Source: Polyangiaceae bacterium (GTDB lineage Bacteria > Myxococcota_A > Polyangia > Polyangiales > Polyangiaceae). From it: 64,000 nucleotides of DNA. The notes below the pieces were generated by a model. It did no database searches, was not told where the DNA came from, and worked only from the letters and a program-made list of their open reading frames with translations. Position numbers and translations under genes: made by a program. How positions within the stretch are numbered: position 1 is the first letter of the stretch; the number at the start of each line of letters is the position of its first letter. Shown here piece after piece: positions 40,269-48,654 of this stretch. The DNA is taken from contig JADJXL010000002.1 in NCBI GenBank assembly GCA_016715885.1, positions 310,001 through 374,000 on the forward strand, given 5' to 3'.

Positions 40269-42011
40269 ATGACGTTCGATCCGCAGGCGCAGCTTTTTGC
40301 AGGCAAGTACCGCTTCATCCGCATGCTCGGCAAAGGCGCGATGGGTGAAGTGTGGCTCGCCGAAGAAGAGGGCCCGCGTAACTTCCGACGTCGCGTCGCG
40401 GTCAAACGCTTGCTCGGTACCGGAGAGCTCGGGGACATCGCTACCGAGTCGTTCGTTGCGGAAGCGCAAGTCATCGCCAAGCTCGATCATCCCAACATCG
40501 TTCGTCTCGTCGAGCTCGGTAACGCCGAAGGCGGCCTGTACCTCGTGCTCGATTTCGTCGACGGCGCAGCGCTCGATCGTTTGTACAGACGCACCGGCGC
40601 GGCATCTCCTGCCGCCGTTGCGTACATCGGTCGTGAAGTCGCCAAGGCGCTCGAGGCTGTGCACACCATGTGTGACGACTACGGCCGCAACTGTGGCGTC
40701 GTCCATCGCGATGTCACGCCCTCCAACATCCTCGTCTCGCGTGACGGTCGCGTGCGTCTCACGGACTTCGGCGTTGCGCGCATCTCGGGCATGGGTGGCG
40801 AACGCACGGAGACGGGCGTGTTCAAGGGCAAACTCCCGTACATGCCGCCCGAACAAGCCCGAGGCGAAAAGTTCGACGGCCGCGCCGACATCTTCGCCCT
40901 CGGCATCACGCTCTTCGAAGGCATCCTCGGGCGTCGCCTGCGCAAGGCCGAAACGCAGACACAACTGCTCATGATGATTTCGGTCGAGCCCGTACCGCGC
41001 GTGCACGAGCTCATTCCCAACGCTCCACGCTTGCTCGCGTACGCGATCGATCGCGCAACCGAAATCGATCCACAACGTCGCGTTTCGGATGCCGGCGAGC
41101 TCGTGACGATGCTCGACGAAGCGCTTCGCGAATGCGGTCCCGGCGCCGAACGAGAAGCGCAGAGCGAGCTCAAAGCGCGCCTCGAGCAGATCGCCGCTGC
41201 AGCCGCGCAAGCTCCGCAAACCGACCGTCCTCCCGCATGGAACGTACAGCTCGGCACAGGAGCTGGCCCTCTCGCGACGAACCCCGGAGCGAGTTTGTCC
41301 GAACCGCTCTCGGCGGGACGAGCGTCCGTCAACACATCGGGGTCGCGCAGCTCCGTCGGGTCCAGCGTCGGGCCTGCGTCGAATCCATCGCAGGTTGGCC
41401 GCAGCGTCACCGGCGTTGGCAGCTTCGCGGATGCGCAAGGCACGGCAAATACCGGTGAAAATCGTCGCTCATCGACGCTCACCATCATCGCGCTCACCGC
41501 TTTCACGGTGCTCGGTGGCGGCCTTGCGTTCCTGCTCATGTCCCGATCGCCGGGAGACAACCCCGCACCCACGAGCGCTTCGTCGACCGCTCCGACCACC
41601 GCACAAAGCACGCCCGTGCAGGCGATCGCGGTCGCACCTACGAGCGACGTATCGGCCGAGCCTGCTGCGTCCTCGAGTGGCGAAGTGGCGCAAGCATCGT
41701 TGCCGCAGGCAGGAAAGACGACGACGACCCGGAGACACAGTCCGGCGCCGGCCCCAGCGCCTGCTCCGGCGCCGGCCGTCGAGGAATCGAACGAACCAGG
41801 AACGCTCGTCGTCTCCGTGGTTCCATGGGGAGACGTGACCGTCGATGGACGAGGCGTAGGCACGACGCCGCTTGCGCCGATCACGCTTCCTCCGGGGCCG
41901 CACAGCGTTACCGTGCGAAATTCCGAACTAGGCGCGTCGCGCAGTTCGTCCGTTACGATCAAGCCTGGCAAGCCGGCGTCGATTCGTTTCGACTTGCGCA
42001 AAACCGAGTGA
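40269..42011 (+). CDS. Hanks-type Ser/Thr kinase with PEGA tail
   Basis: A 580-residue protein. Kinase domain about residues 12-285: GKGAMGEVWLAEEEG, VAVKRLL, VVHRDVTPSNILVSRDG (Thr in place of Lys in the catalytic loop), RLTDFGVARI, and KLPYMPPEQARGE. A Ser/Ala/Gly-rich linker carries one transmembrane helix (TLTIIALTAFTVLGGGLAFLL, about 400-420). The outer part ends with a PEGA domain (GTLVVSVVPWGDVTVDGRGVG...LPPGPHSVTVRNSE). A typical myxobacterial receptor kinase. HRDVTP is unusual but the catalytic Asp and Asn are kept. The next gene follows at eight bases and also has a PEGA-like module, so the two may act together. Confidence 0.92.
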   Translation: MTFDPQAQLFAGKYRFIRMLGKGAMGEVWLAEEEGPRNFRRRVAVKRLLGTGELGDIATESFVAEAQVIAKLDHPNIVRLVELGNAEGGLYLVLDFVDGAALDRLYRRTGAASPAAVAYIGREVAKALEAVHTMCDDYGRNCGVVHRDVTPSNILVSRDGRVRLTDFGVARISGMGGERTETGVFKGKLPYMPPEQARGEKFDGRADIFALGITLFEGILGRRLRKAETQTQLLMMISVEPVPRVHELIPNAPRLLAYAIDRATEIDPQRRVSDAGELVTMLDEALRECGPGAEREAQSELKARLEQIAAAAAQAPQTDRPPAWNVQLGTGAGPLATNPGASLSEPLSAGRASVNTSGSRSSVGSSVGPASNPSQVGRSVTGVGSFADAQGTANTGENRRSSTLTIIALTAFTVLGGGLAFLLMSRSPGDNPAPTSASSTAPTTAQSTPVQAIAVAPTSDVSAEPAASSSGEVAQASLPQAGKTTTTRRHSPAPAPAPAPAPAVEESNEPGTLVVSVVPWGDVTVDGRGVGTTPLAPITLPPGPHSVTVRNSELGASRSSSVTIKPGKPASIRFDLRKTE

Positions 42012-42018
42012 GTTTGTC

Positions 42019-43299
42019 ATGGCCAATCGTTGGTGTAGCAACTTGTTCGTCCGGTCCGTCGTCCTGTCCGCGGTGATTGTCGGGCCGAGTGCGTCGCCGG
42101 CGTGGGGGCAGGATCTCTCGAGCATCGTTGCAAAGGCTCGTGAGCAAACGGAAAACGGCGCATTTGCCGATGCGCTCCGCACGCTTTCGACCCTTCCCAA
42201 AAGCGACCTCCCCCCAACGCTCGCCGTCGAAGCAGGCCTGCTCGAAGCCACCGCAGCGCTCGTGACGAAGGGCGAGGCTGGTGGGCAACAAGCCTGCGCA
42301 AAAGCGGTCGTTGCAGCGGGCTACGATCCCGAAGTTGCGCGCGATCAATCGCCCAAAGTGCGAGCGGTTTGTCGCGCCGCAGCCGAGCGCGTGCGCAAGG
42401 AGCGTATCGACAAAGCAGGCGTGAAACTCGGTGACATTTCCGTCGCCGCTCCCGAAGTTGCATGGCAGCCGGTGCGTCTGTCGGCCGATGTCGAAAAAGC
42501 TCCGACTTGGCTTCGCGTCGTAGCGCGCGTGCGTTCGAGCGCGCTCGAAGGCTCGTTCGACCTGCCCTTGGCTCCTTCGCCCGAGGGCCCTCTCCGGGGA
42601 ACGCTGGATCCGTCCTTCATTCGTCCGGGTGCGACCCTCGAGATCTCCCTCGTCGCGCAAGACAAGTTCGGTGACTTGCTCGTCACTTCGGGCAAGCAAA
42701 CGGTTGCCGTCCCCAAGCGCGAGGCGCTCGTGTCCTTCGGCGATGTCCCATCAGCGGCACGCGTGTTCGTGGATGACAAACCCGTCGAACCCGATGATTC
42801 CGGCCGCGTTGCGGTCGAACCGGGCAAGCATGAAGTGTCGATGGAAGTCGGCGAGGCTTCGGCAAGCACCAAGGTCGAGGTCGAGCGCGGGAGCATTGCG
42901 AGGGTGGCGCTATCGCCTCAAAAAGGCGGCGGGCGCACGCTTGCGTGGATTGCAACGGGCTCGGCCGTGGTGCTCGGTTCCGTGGGCGGAGTGCTTCTCG
43001 GCACGGCCGCATCGCGCAAGGCGGAGATCGAAGATTTAGCGAAGAACCGCGAACTTGGGACGAGTTTGCCGGCAACGTCGTATGCGGACATCAAGGCGCG
43101 CGACGACGAGCGGCGTCTGTTTTCGAATGTAGGTGCGGGCCTCGCGATTGGCGGTGGTGTCGTTGGCGCCTTGGCGATTACGCTATGGCTCTTGCCGTCT
43201 GGTCGATCCTCGGCACCGGCGAAGAAGGAAGCCCACGTGTGGACGACGATCGAGCCACAAATTGGCCTGGGTACCGTGGGTTTGTCCGGAAGATTTTGA
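42019..43299 (+). CDS. secreted protein with PEGA-like module and C-terminal helices
   Basis: A 426-residue protein with a signal peptide (VLSAVIVGPSASPAWGQD). Residues 35-130 are helical (TENGAFADALRTLSTLPKSD; VEAGLLEATAALVTKG). Beta-rich regions then follow, including a PEGA-like VSFGDVPSAARVFVDDKPVEPD...EPGKHEVSMEVG (about 235-290). Two hydrophobic helices lie near the end (AWIATGSAVVLGSVGGVLLGTAA; GAGLAIGGGVVGALAITLWLL). Probably exported and membrane-tethered, and coupled to the PEGA kinase eight bases upstream. Many myxobacterial kinases are followed by a gene of this layout; function unknown. Confidence 0.75.
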   Translation: MANRWCSNLFVRSVVLSAVIVGPSASPAWGQDLSSIVAKAREQTENGAFADALRTLSTLPKSDLPPTLAVEAGLLEATAALVTKGEAGGQQACAKAVVAAGYDPEVARDQSPKVRAVCRAAAERVRKERIDKAGVKLGDISVAAPEVAWQPVRLSADVEKAPTWLRVVARVRSSALEGSFDLPLAPSPEGPLRGTLDPSFIRPGATLEISLVAQDKFGDLLVTSGKQTVAVPKREALVSFGDVPSAARVFVDDKPVEPDDSGRVAVEPGKHEVSMEVGEASASTKVEVERGSIARVALSPQKGGGRTLAWIATGSAVVLGSVGGVLLGTAASRKAEIEDLAKNRELGTSLPATSYADIKARDDERRLFSNVGAGLAIGGGVVGALAITLWLLPSGRSSAPAKKEAHVWTTIEPQIGLGTVGLSGRF

Positions 43300-43381
43300 A
43301 CGTACGTCGGGACATGTTACCTATGCGGGGCGCGTCGTGTGCACGCGCGCCTCATTTCTCATCTCATCTTCGGAGTCATCC

Positions 43382-44773
43382 ATGCAGATTCACCGCGTGA
43401 AGGAGATTTTCGACAAGGCGCCGGTTGGTGATCGCGTCGTCGTGTGCGGCTGGGTTCGCACGCGCCGCGATTCCAAGGGCAATTTTTCATTTTTGGAGAT
43501 CAACGACGGTTCGTGTTTGAAGAATCTCCAGGTCGTCGCGGATGCTTCGCTTTCCAACTACGACAAAGACGTCAAGCAGCTCGGCACTGGTTCGAGCGTG
43601 CGGGTCGAGGGGGTCGTGGTTGCGAGTCCGGGCAAGGAGCAGGCGGTCGAGATCAAGGCTGAGTCGGTTCACGTGTATGGGTTTGCCCCGGAAGACTTTC
43701 CGCTGCAGAAGAAGCGGCACAGTTTCGACTTTTTGCGCACGATTGCGCATTTGCGTCCGCGTACGAATTCGTTTGGCGCGGTTACACGCATTCGTCACAC
43801 GCTCGCGATGGCCGTGCACGACTTCTTCCGCTCGCGCGGGTTTTTCTACGTGCAAACGCCCATCATCACGTCGCTCGATTGCGAAGGTGCGGGCGAAATG
43901 TTTCAGGTCACGACGCTCGACTTGGACAAGGTTCCGAAGACTCCCGAAGGCGCCGTCGATTATTCGAAGGACTTTTTTGGTCGACGCACGAATTTGACCG
44001 TGAGCGGGCAGCTCGAGGGTGAAATTTATGCAATGGCTCTCGGGAACATTTACACGTTCGGTCCCACGTTTCGAGCTGAAAACTCGAATACGACGCGGCA
44101 TCTTGCCGAATTTTGGATGATCGAGCCGGAAATGGCGTTTGCGGATCTCGATCACAATGCCGCCATTGCCGAAGCGTTTTTGAAGCACGTGATCGGGGCG
44201 GTATTGCAAAGCAATGCCGAGGACCTGAACATGCTCGACCAATTCGTACAAAAAGGATTGAAGTCGAACCTCGAAGCGATCGTGGCGGGACCTTTTGCGC
44301 GAGCGACGTATACGGAAGCCGTCGAGATTCTGAAGCAATCGGGGCAAACATTCGAATATCCCGTCGAATGGGGCGTGGGATTGCAGACCGAGCACGAGCG
44401 ATACTTGACCGAAGTGCATTTCAAGCGGCCGGTCATTCTGACGGATTACCCGAAGGCGTTCACCGCGTTTTACATGCGCCTCAACGACGACGGGAAAACC
44501 GTGCGCAACATGGACGTGCTGGTGCCACAAGTAGGCGAAATCATTGGCGGAAGTCAGCGCGAAGAGCGCCACGACGTGCTGCTGCAGCGCATGAAGGAAG
44601 TGGGACTCCGCGAGGAGGATTATGCGTTTTACGTGGACTTGCGCAAATACGGCACGGCGCCGCACGCCGGATTCGGGCTCGGCTTCGAACGGCTCGTGTT
44701 GCTTTGCACCGGAATGGGGAACATCCGCGACGTGATTCCGTTCCCGCGCACGCCGGGGCATTGCGATTTTTGA
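43382..44773 (+). CDS. asnS: asparagine--tRNA ligase
   Basis: A 463-residue class IIb aminoacyl-tRNA synthetase, the normal AsnRS length. The N-terminal OB domain contains VVCGWVRTRRDSKGNFSF and EINDGSCLKNLQVV. The catalytic core follows: FFYVQTPIITSLDCEGAGEMF (motif 1), LTVSGQLEGEIYAMALGNIY, FGPTFRAENSNTTRHLAEFWMIEPE (motif 2), and GFGLGFERLVLL (motif 3). The AENSNT motif is typical of AsnRS rather than AspRS. ATG 43382 is chosen; the longer frame from 43133 overlaps the previous gene. It charges tRNA-Asn with Asn. Confidence 0.97.
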   Translation: MQIHRVKEIFDKAPVGDRVVVCGWVRTRRDSKGNFSFLEINDGSCLKNLQVVADASLSNYDKDVKQLGTGSSVRVEGVVVASPGKEQAVEIKAESVHVYGFAPEDFPLQKKRHSFDFLRTIAHLRPRTNSFGAVTRIRHTLAMAVHDFFRSRGFFYVQTPIITSLDCEGAGEMFQVTTLDLDKVPKTPEGAVDYSKDFFGRRTNLTVSGQLEGEIYAMALGNIYTFGPTFRAENSNTTRHLAEFWMIEPEMAFADLDHNAAIAEAFLKHVIGAVLQSNAEDLNMLDQFVQKGLKSNLEAIVAGPFARATYTEAVEILKQSGQTFEYPVEWGVGLQTEHERYLTEVHFKRPVILTDYPKAFTAFYMRLNDDGKTVRNMDVLVPQVGEIIGGSQREERHDVLLQRMKEVGLREEDYAFYVDLRKYGTAPHAGFGLGFERLVLLCTGMGNIRDVIPFPRTPGHCDF

Positions 44774-44784
44774 AATGCGAGAAT

Positions 44785-44812
44785 GCCGAACCCCTACCTG
44801 AGTAGGCTCGGC
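44785..44812 (+). terminator. hairpin after asnS
   Basis: GCCGA (44785-44789) and CCTAC pair with GTAGG and TCGGC (to 44812), loop CTGA. It begins 12 bases after the asnS stop. No T tract follows on the plus strand, so termination would need another factor. Confidence 0.35.
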
Positions 44813-44862
44813 GCTTCCAAAAAAGTCTCGCCACCGCCGGTGGTGTGTTGTATCTTCTCGGC

Positions 44863-45501
44863 ATGAACGTGCCAGCCCGCAAACCCAAAGAACCGCAGGT
44901 TGCGCGTGCGACGCTCGACGACCTTCTGGCCATCCCTGAGGAGGAGCGAAGGCACGAGCTGATCGAAGGGATGCTTTGCCCGAAAGAGGCCGCTTCTCCA
45001 CGACACGGACGTGCCCAGCGCCGGATTGCGGCGTTTGTCGATCCTTTCGATCAACCTCCTGCTGGCGATGCTCCTGGTGGTTGGTGGATTGTCACGGAAG
45101 TCGAAGTTTATTTCGACGCCCAAAATACTCTACGACCGGATGTTACAGGCTGGCGGCGTTCCCGTGTTCCTGAGTTTCCGGAAGACACTCCTGTTCGAAT
45201 TCGGCCGGACTGGGTCTGTGAGATTCTTTCTACGAATCGCGGCAATGACCTTGTGAAAAAGAAACGAGTATACCATCGACATGAAATCCCATATTATTGG
45301 ATTGTCGATCCTGCGAATCAATTATTTCATATTTATCGCTGGACATCCGAGGGCTATCTCGAGATTCTCGTCGCAGAGCCGGGTGAAATCGTTTCTCCCG
45401 AGCCATTCGAGGTGATGCCACTTCAGGTTGGGCGTCTTTTTCGCGATGAACCGAAACGCTCCGAAGAAGAATCCAAAGTCGAACCCTCCACTTCCGATTG
45501 A
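44863..45501 (+). CDS. Uma2 family endonuclease-like protein
   Basis: A 212-residue protein from ATG 44863. It has the DUF820/Uma2 fold signs: HELIEGMLCPKEAASPRHGR near the start, the PD-(D/E)XK core TLRPDVTGWRRS and DWVCEILSTNRGNDLVKK, and YWIVDPANQLFHIYRW. The Asp, Glu and Lys of the nuclease site are present. Uma2 proteins are abundant in myxobacteria and cyanobacteria and are thought to be mobile or stress-linked nucleases, but no activity is established. It opens a region of gene turnover between asnS and the HIT gene at 48655. Confidence 0.85.
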   Translation: MNVPARKPKEPQVARATLDDLLAIPEEERRHELIEGMLCPKEAASPRHGRAQRRIAAFVDPFDQPPAGDAPGGWWIVTEVEVYFDAQNTLRPDVTGWRRSRVPEFPEDTPVRIRPDWVCEILSTNRGNDLVKKKRVYHRHEIPYYWIVDPANQLFHIYRWTSEGYLEILVAEPGEIVSPEPFEVMPLQVGRLFRDEPKRSEEESKVEPSTSD

Positions 45502-45539
45502 CGCCCCGCTCGTGCCGTAGGACCGTCCCTCCTACGCCC

Positions 45540-45635
45540 ATGACAGCCTCCCCATCCGTCCTGCCCCTCGCGTCCCTCGATCGCTCGTCTCCTACTCGAT
45601 TCGATTCGGCGCTGCTGGGCATCGCTATTCAATGA
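45540..45635 (+). pseudogene. N-terminal scrap of a PEP-utilising enzyme
   Basis: The 31-codon frame from ATG 45540 reads MTASPSVLPLASLDRSSPTR and then unlike sequence to a stop at 45633. The opening resembles the usual start of PEP synthase or rifampicin phosphotransferase proteins (VLPL-x-x-x-D at the ATP-grasp N-terminus). The large C-terminal part of the same enzyme type begins downstream in another frame (45720). A deletion of most of the ATP-grasp domain would explain both. The match is short, so this reading is tentative. Confidence 0.4.
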
Positions 45636-45719
45636 GCGAGCGGTCGCTTATCGAGCGGACCGAGGCATCGATCCACGAGTGGCAACGTCGCGGACCCAAT
45701 TGGCCTTCTCGACGATGAC

Positions 45720-47276
45720 GTGCTGAATGGCGCGCCGCTTTGGGCCATTGGCGGAGAGCGCCTTTTCCTGGACATCACCGGCGTGTTTCGCAATCCGCTC
45801 GGCCGCAAATTATTCCAATTCGCCGCGTCGCGGATGGAAGCACGCACGGGGCAAGTGATGAAGACACTCGCATCCGATGAACGTTTTGGCGAGGTTCACA
45901 CGCCCATTTTGAAAATTGGAAAAGCAGTTTTGCGGGGATTCGCTCGGACGCGTGCGCCCGTGACGCTTGCAAAGGCGCTCGCCAATCCCGAAGCCGTGCC
46001 TTCTCGAATCATGAGCAAAGTCGACGAAGCCATTGCACTCTCGCAAGTCCCAGAAGGCTCTTCGCCATCCGCATACGTCGACGCCGTGGAGCGCATGTTG
46101 CGACAAGGCGCGGGGAAATTCGTCACCACGGCGCTTCCGAGTCTTGCCGGAGCGCTCGTATCGATGCTCCTCATGCGCCGCGCGCTTGGGGATTCAATCA
46201 CCGAAGAGGACGTCCATACGCTGCTTCGTTCACTTCCGAACAATCCCACGACCGAAATGGATCTCGAATTGTGGCACTTGTCGCGCCGAGTAGGTATCGA
46301 CGAAGCGTCGCGAAATGCGCTCATGGGCGAACCGCCTGCGGAGCTGGCAAAGCGTTATCGAGAACAGGCGCTTCCAGGTGTTCTTCAGCGTGAGCTCGAT
46401 GCTTTTTTGGAGCAGTGGGGGGCGCGTGGCGTTGCGGAAATCGATATGGGTGTCGCGCGCTGGCGTGACGATCCCACGCATATTCTGGGCAGCTTGGCGA
46501 ATTATTTGGCATTGGGTGACGATGCATTGGCGCCGGATGCAGCGTTTGCTCGCGGCGCCGAGGAAGCGGAAAAGATGGCCGCCGAGCTTGCCAAGCGAGC
46601 TCGTGAACGTGGGCTCGTGCAGGGAAAGGTGGGGGCATTTGCGGTCAATCGAGTGAGGCGCCTCTTGGGTGCTCGGGAAGTGCCGAAGTTTGGCATGGTA
46701 CGCATGGTGGCGCATGCTCGTGAGCTGTTGCTCGAAGCGGGCAAGGGGCTCGTGAACGAGGGCAAACTTCAAACTGCCGACGATGTGTTTTTCTTGGACA
46801 TCCCCGAATTACGAGCGGTGGTCGGCGGGAAAAACATGCAGGCTGTCATTGCGGAACGCCGTCTCCGGAGAGATCGAGAAATGGGCCGCAAGCACGTTCC
46901 ACGCGTGCTTCTTTCGGATGGCACGGAGCCCGAAGTGAGTTTGGCCAGTGATTTGAGGGCAAACGGTTTGTCGGGTACGCCGGCATCGTCGGGTATCGTC
47001 AAAGGCAAGGCGCGTGTGGTGCTCGATCCCGTTGGAGCGAAAATCGATCCTGGCGAAATTTTGGTCGCACCCTCCACCGATCCTGGATGGACGCCGCTGT
47101 TTTTGACGGCCGCGGGGCTGGTCATGGAAATGGGTGGAAGCATGTCACACGGAGCTGTCGTGGCGCGCGAATATGGCATTCCAGCGGTCGTTGGAGTACC
47201 CAATGCAACGGCGGCGATTACGACGGGACAGATGATCGTCCTGGATGGAGGGGCTGGGACGATCGTCGTGGAATGA
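45720..47276 (+). CDS. PEP-utilising enzyme lacking the ATP-grasp domain
   Basis: The 518-residue frame matches the central and C-terminal parts of rifampicin phosphotransferase / PEP synthase-like proteins. A substrate-binding-type helical region (RLFLDITGVFRNPLGRKLF, LLEAGKGLVNEGKLQTADDVFFLD) leads to the swivelling phospho-His domain: ILVAPSTDPGWTPLFLTAAG, and GGSMSHGAVVAREYGIPAVVG with the catalytic His. The roughly 320-residue ATP-grasp domain that should precede it is missing; the in-frame stop at 45633 and the scrap at 45540 mark the loss. Without ATP binding it cannot phosphorylate on its own, so this is likely a decayed gene, unless it partners with a separate ATP-grasp protein. Confidence 0.7.
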   Translation: MLNGAPLWAIGGERLFLDITGVFRNPLGRKLFQFAASRMEARTGQVMKTLASDERFGEVHTPILKIGKAVLRGFARTRAPVTLAKALANPEAVPSRIMSKVDEAIALSQVPEGSSPSAYVDAVERMLRQGAGKFVTTALPSLAGALVSMLLMRRALGDSITEEDVHTLLRSLPNNPTTEMDLELWHLSRRVGIDEASRNALMGEPPAELAKRYREQALPGVLQRELDAFLEQWGARGVAEIDMGVARWRDDPTHILGSLANYLALGDDALAPDAAFARGAEEAEKMAAELAKRARERGLVQGKVGAFAVNRVRRLLGAREVPKFGMVRMVAHARELLLEAGKGLVNEGKLQTADDVFFLDIPELRAVVGGKNMQAVIAERRLRRDREMGRKHVPRVLLSDGTEPEVSLASDLRANGLSGTPASSGIVKGKARVVLDPVGAKIDPGEILVAPSTDPGWTPLFLTAAGLVMEMGGSMSHGAVVAREYGIPAVVGVPNATAAITTGQMIVLDGGAGTIVVE

Positions 47277-47288
47277 CGAGCGCTTTCA

Positions 47289-47450
47289 TTGGAAGGAGAA
47301 CTTCTCGCGCGATTGGATCTGCATTACAAGTCGATTGCAGGTCTCGAGCGTGCAGGTTTCTTGACCAAGGCTCGTGCTTTCGGTACGAGTACACCTCGAT
47401 ATCGACGCTTCCGCAGGGAAGCCGGCACGAACCACGAGGAGCTTCCGTAG
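47289..47450 (+). CDS. possible small ORF upstream of the AAA gene
   Basis: In the same frame as the PEP-utilising gene and after its stop, a 53-codon frame can start at TTG 47289 (MEGELLARLDLHYKS...TPRYRRFRREAGTNHEELP). Its TAG abuts the ATG of the AAA gene at 47451. Composition is protein-like (helix then Arg-rich segment), and the abutting stop and start would couple translation. There is no match I recognise. It may be a remnant. Confidence 0.25.
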   Translation: MEGELLARLDLHYKSIAGLERAGFLTKARAFGTSTPRYRRFRREAGTNHEELP

Positions 47451-48485
47451 ATGATTCATGAAGTGTCCATTGCAGGACTGCGAGGTGTCGAGCAAGGGCG
47501 CCTGACCGATCTGAGCCCGCTCGTGGCTCTCGTGGGACCGAATGGATGCGGAAAATCGACGGTGCTCGATGCGCTCCTCATTGGTGCTGGCAATGATCCC
47601 GGAGATGACGTCGGTCGCGCCGTACAGCGGCGCCCGGACGTATGGAATGGCGCTCGTTGGCTCGTGCCGCGACAAGCAGAACCGGGCACGCTCATTGAAG
47701 TCGCGCGACAACGTGGCGGACAGCTCGAACGGCGATCGACGAAGCTTACGTTCAACGACACGATCGATGCGGACTTGGCCCATGACCTATCGGCGCAGCG
47801 GCCTTCCGTGCCCGCGAGCGGCAGTATCATGGTGGACGTCGATTCACCTTCGGGCGCCCATGCGGCATTGGTCGGTTTCCTCGCCGATAACTCGTACCAG
47901 TGCAAACTCTCCGAAGAACGCGTCGCCCGGTGGGATACGAAGCTCATCGATATTCCCCACGGTAGCAATCAGCCGCTCGATGCATTGGTCGTCGCAGCGA
48001 TGGAACGTGGTCGTTTGGATCAGGCCGTCAGCGTGCTGCGCGCAGTGTTCGGCGATCGCATTCGAGACATCACCATTTTGACCGACAAAGCCGCTCCGGT
48101 CGTCTACGTCGTCCACGATCGAGGCAATGTGCCGCTCATGGCCCTCGGCGATGGCATCCCTTGCCTCGTCCGCATTGCGCTCGAATTGGCCATCACGCCG
48201 CACGGTCTCATTCTCATCGAAGAGCCCGAAACACACCAAAGTCCGCGAACGATTGCTCTTCTGGCGCAACTCATTTGGACCGCGGTCGATCGAGGTGTGC
48301 AAGTCATTGCGAGCACCCATTGCATCGCATTCATCGAAGCGCTGCGCGCGCATGCACCCGCGTGGGCACAAAGCGATTTGAACATTTTGGGCCTCGGACT
48401 GGACAACGGCAAATTGACGGCCGAACGAATTGCGACTCGAGACGAAAGCGCCATGCGCGCAGCCTTGGATAAGGCGCTTGGATGA
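47451..48485 (+). CDS. AAA/RecF-like ATPase
   Basis: A 344-residue ABC-type ATPase of the AAA_21/OLD-related group. The N-terminus IHEVSIAGLRGVEQGRL is the usual beta hairpin, then Walker A ALVGPNGCGKSTVLDALL, a Q-loop region, a signature-like VPLMALGDGIPCLVRIALEL, Walker B HGLILIEEPETHQ and the H-loop VIASTHCIAFIEAL. Such ATPases often pair with nucleases or toxins in defence systems; a partner is not obvious here beyond the small ORF at 47289 and the Uma2 gene at 44863. GAGGAG precedes ATG 47451. Confidence 0.85.
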   Translation: MIHEVSIAGLRGVEQGRLTDLSPLVALVGPNGCGKSTVLDALLIGAGNDPGDDVGRAVQRRPDVWNGARWLVPRQAEPGTLIEVARQRGGQLERRSTKLTFNDTIDADLAHDLSAQRPSVPASGSIMVDVDSPSGAHAALVGFLADNSYQCKLSEERVARWDTKLIDIPHGSNQPLDALVVAAMERGRLDQAVSVLRAVFGDRIRDITILTDKAAPVVYVVHDRGNVPLMALGDGIPCLVRIALELAITPHGLILIEEPETHQSPRTIALLAQLIWTAVDRGVQVIASTHCIAFIEALRAHAPAWAQSDLNILGLGLDNGKLTAERIATRDESAMRAALDKALG

Positions 48486-48514
48486 ATCCACTCGATGCCA
48501 GGCCAAGATCTGTA

Positions 48515-48644
48515 CGCTCGCTTCGCGCGCGTAGGACGCGCGCTGCGCGAGGCTAGTTTACGATGGGGGGCTCGCAGGCGGCTCTTTGAGTCTTTTGGGC
48601 TACGCCCAAAAGACGAGCCGACTGCTCCGCCCCCCATACCCCCC
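48515..48644 (+). repeat. structured intergenic repeat, copy 2
   Basis: It fills most of the convergent gap 48486-48654. Bases 48515-48570 match copy 1 (14631) except at two positions and include the GCGCGCGT/ACGCGCGC hairpin. A long hairpin follows: G/C clamp (48565-70/48630-35), a short helix (48574-77/48622-25), GCGGCTC-type helix (48579-84/48615-20), a five-base one-sided bulge (48585-89), and an 11-bp tip GTCTTTTGGGC/GCCCAAAAGAC with loop TAC. The tail CCCCCATACCCCCC matches copy 1. Stem sequences differ between the copies while pairing is preserved. Confidence 0.8.
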
Positions 48645-48654
48645 GAATTTGGCC

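Noticed and set aside
38820..41438. 872-codon antisense open frame opposite the lipoprotein and kinase genes
   Set aside because: It is Arg/His-rich, has no domain, and lies opposite genes with clear signal peptides, kinase motifs and ribosome binding sites. High third-position G+C keeps this frame open.
43487..45001. 504-codon antisense frame over asnS
   Set aside because: asnS has all class II motifs; the antisense frame has none.
45503..45545. GTAGGA/TCCTAC hairpin after the Uma2 gene as an intrinsic terminator
   Set aside because: The stem is only six to seven base pairs with a seven-base loop and no T tract, so it falls below what I would call.
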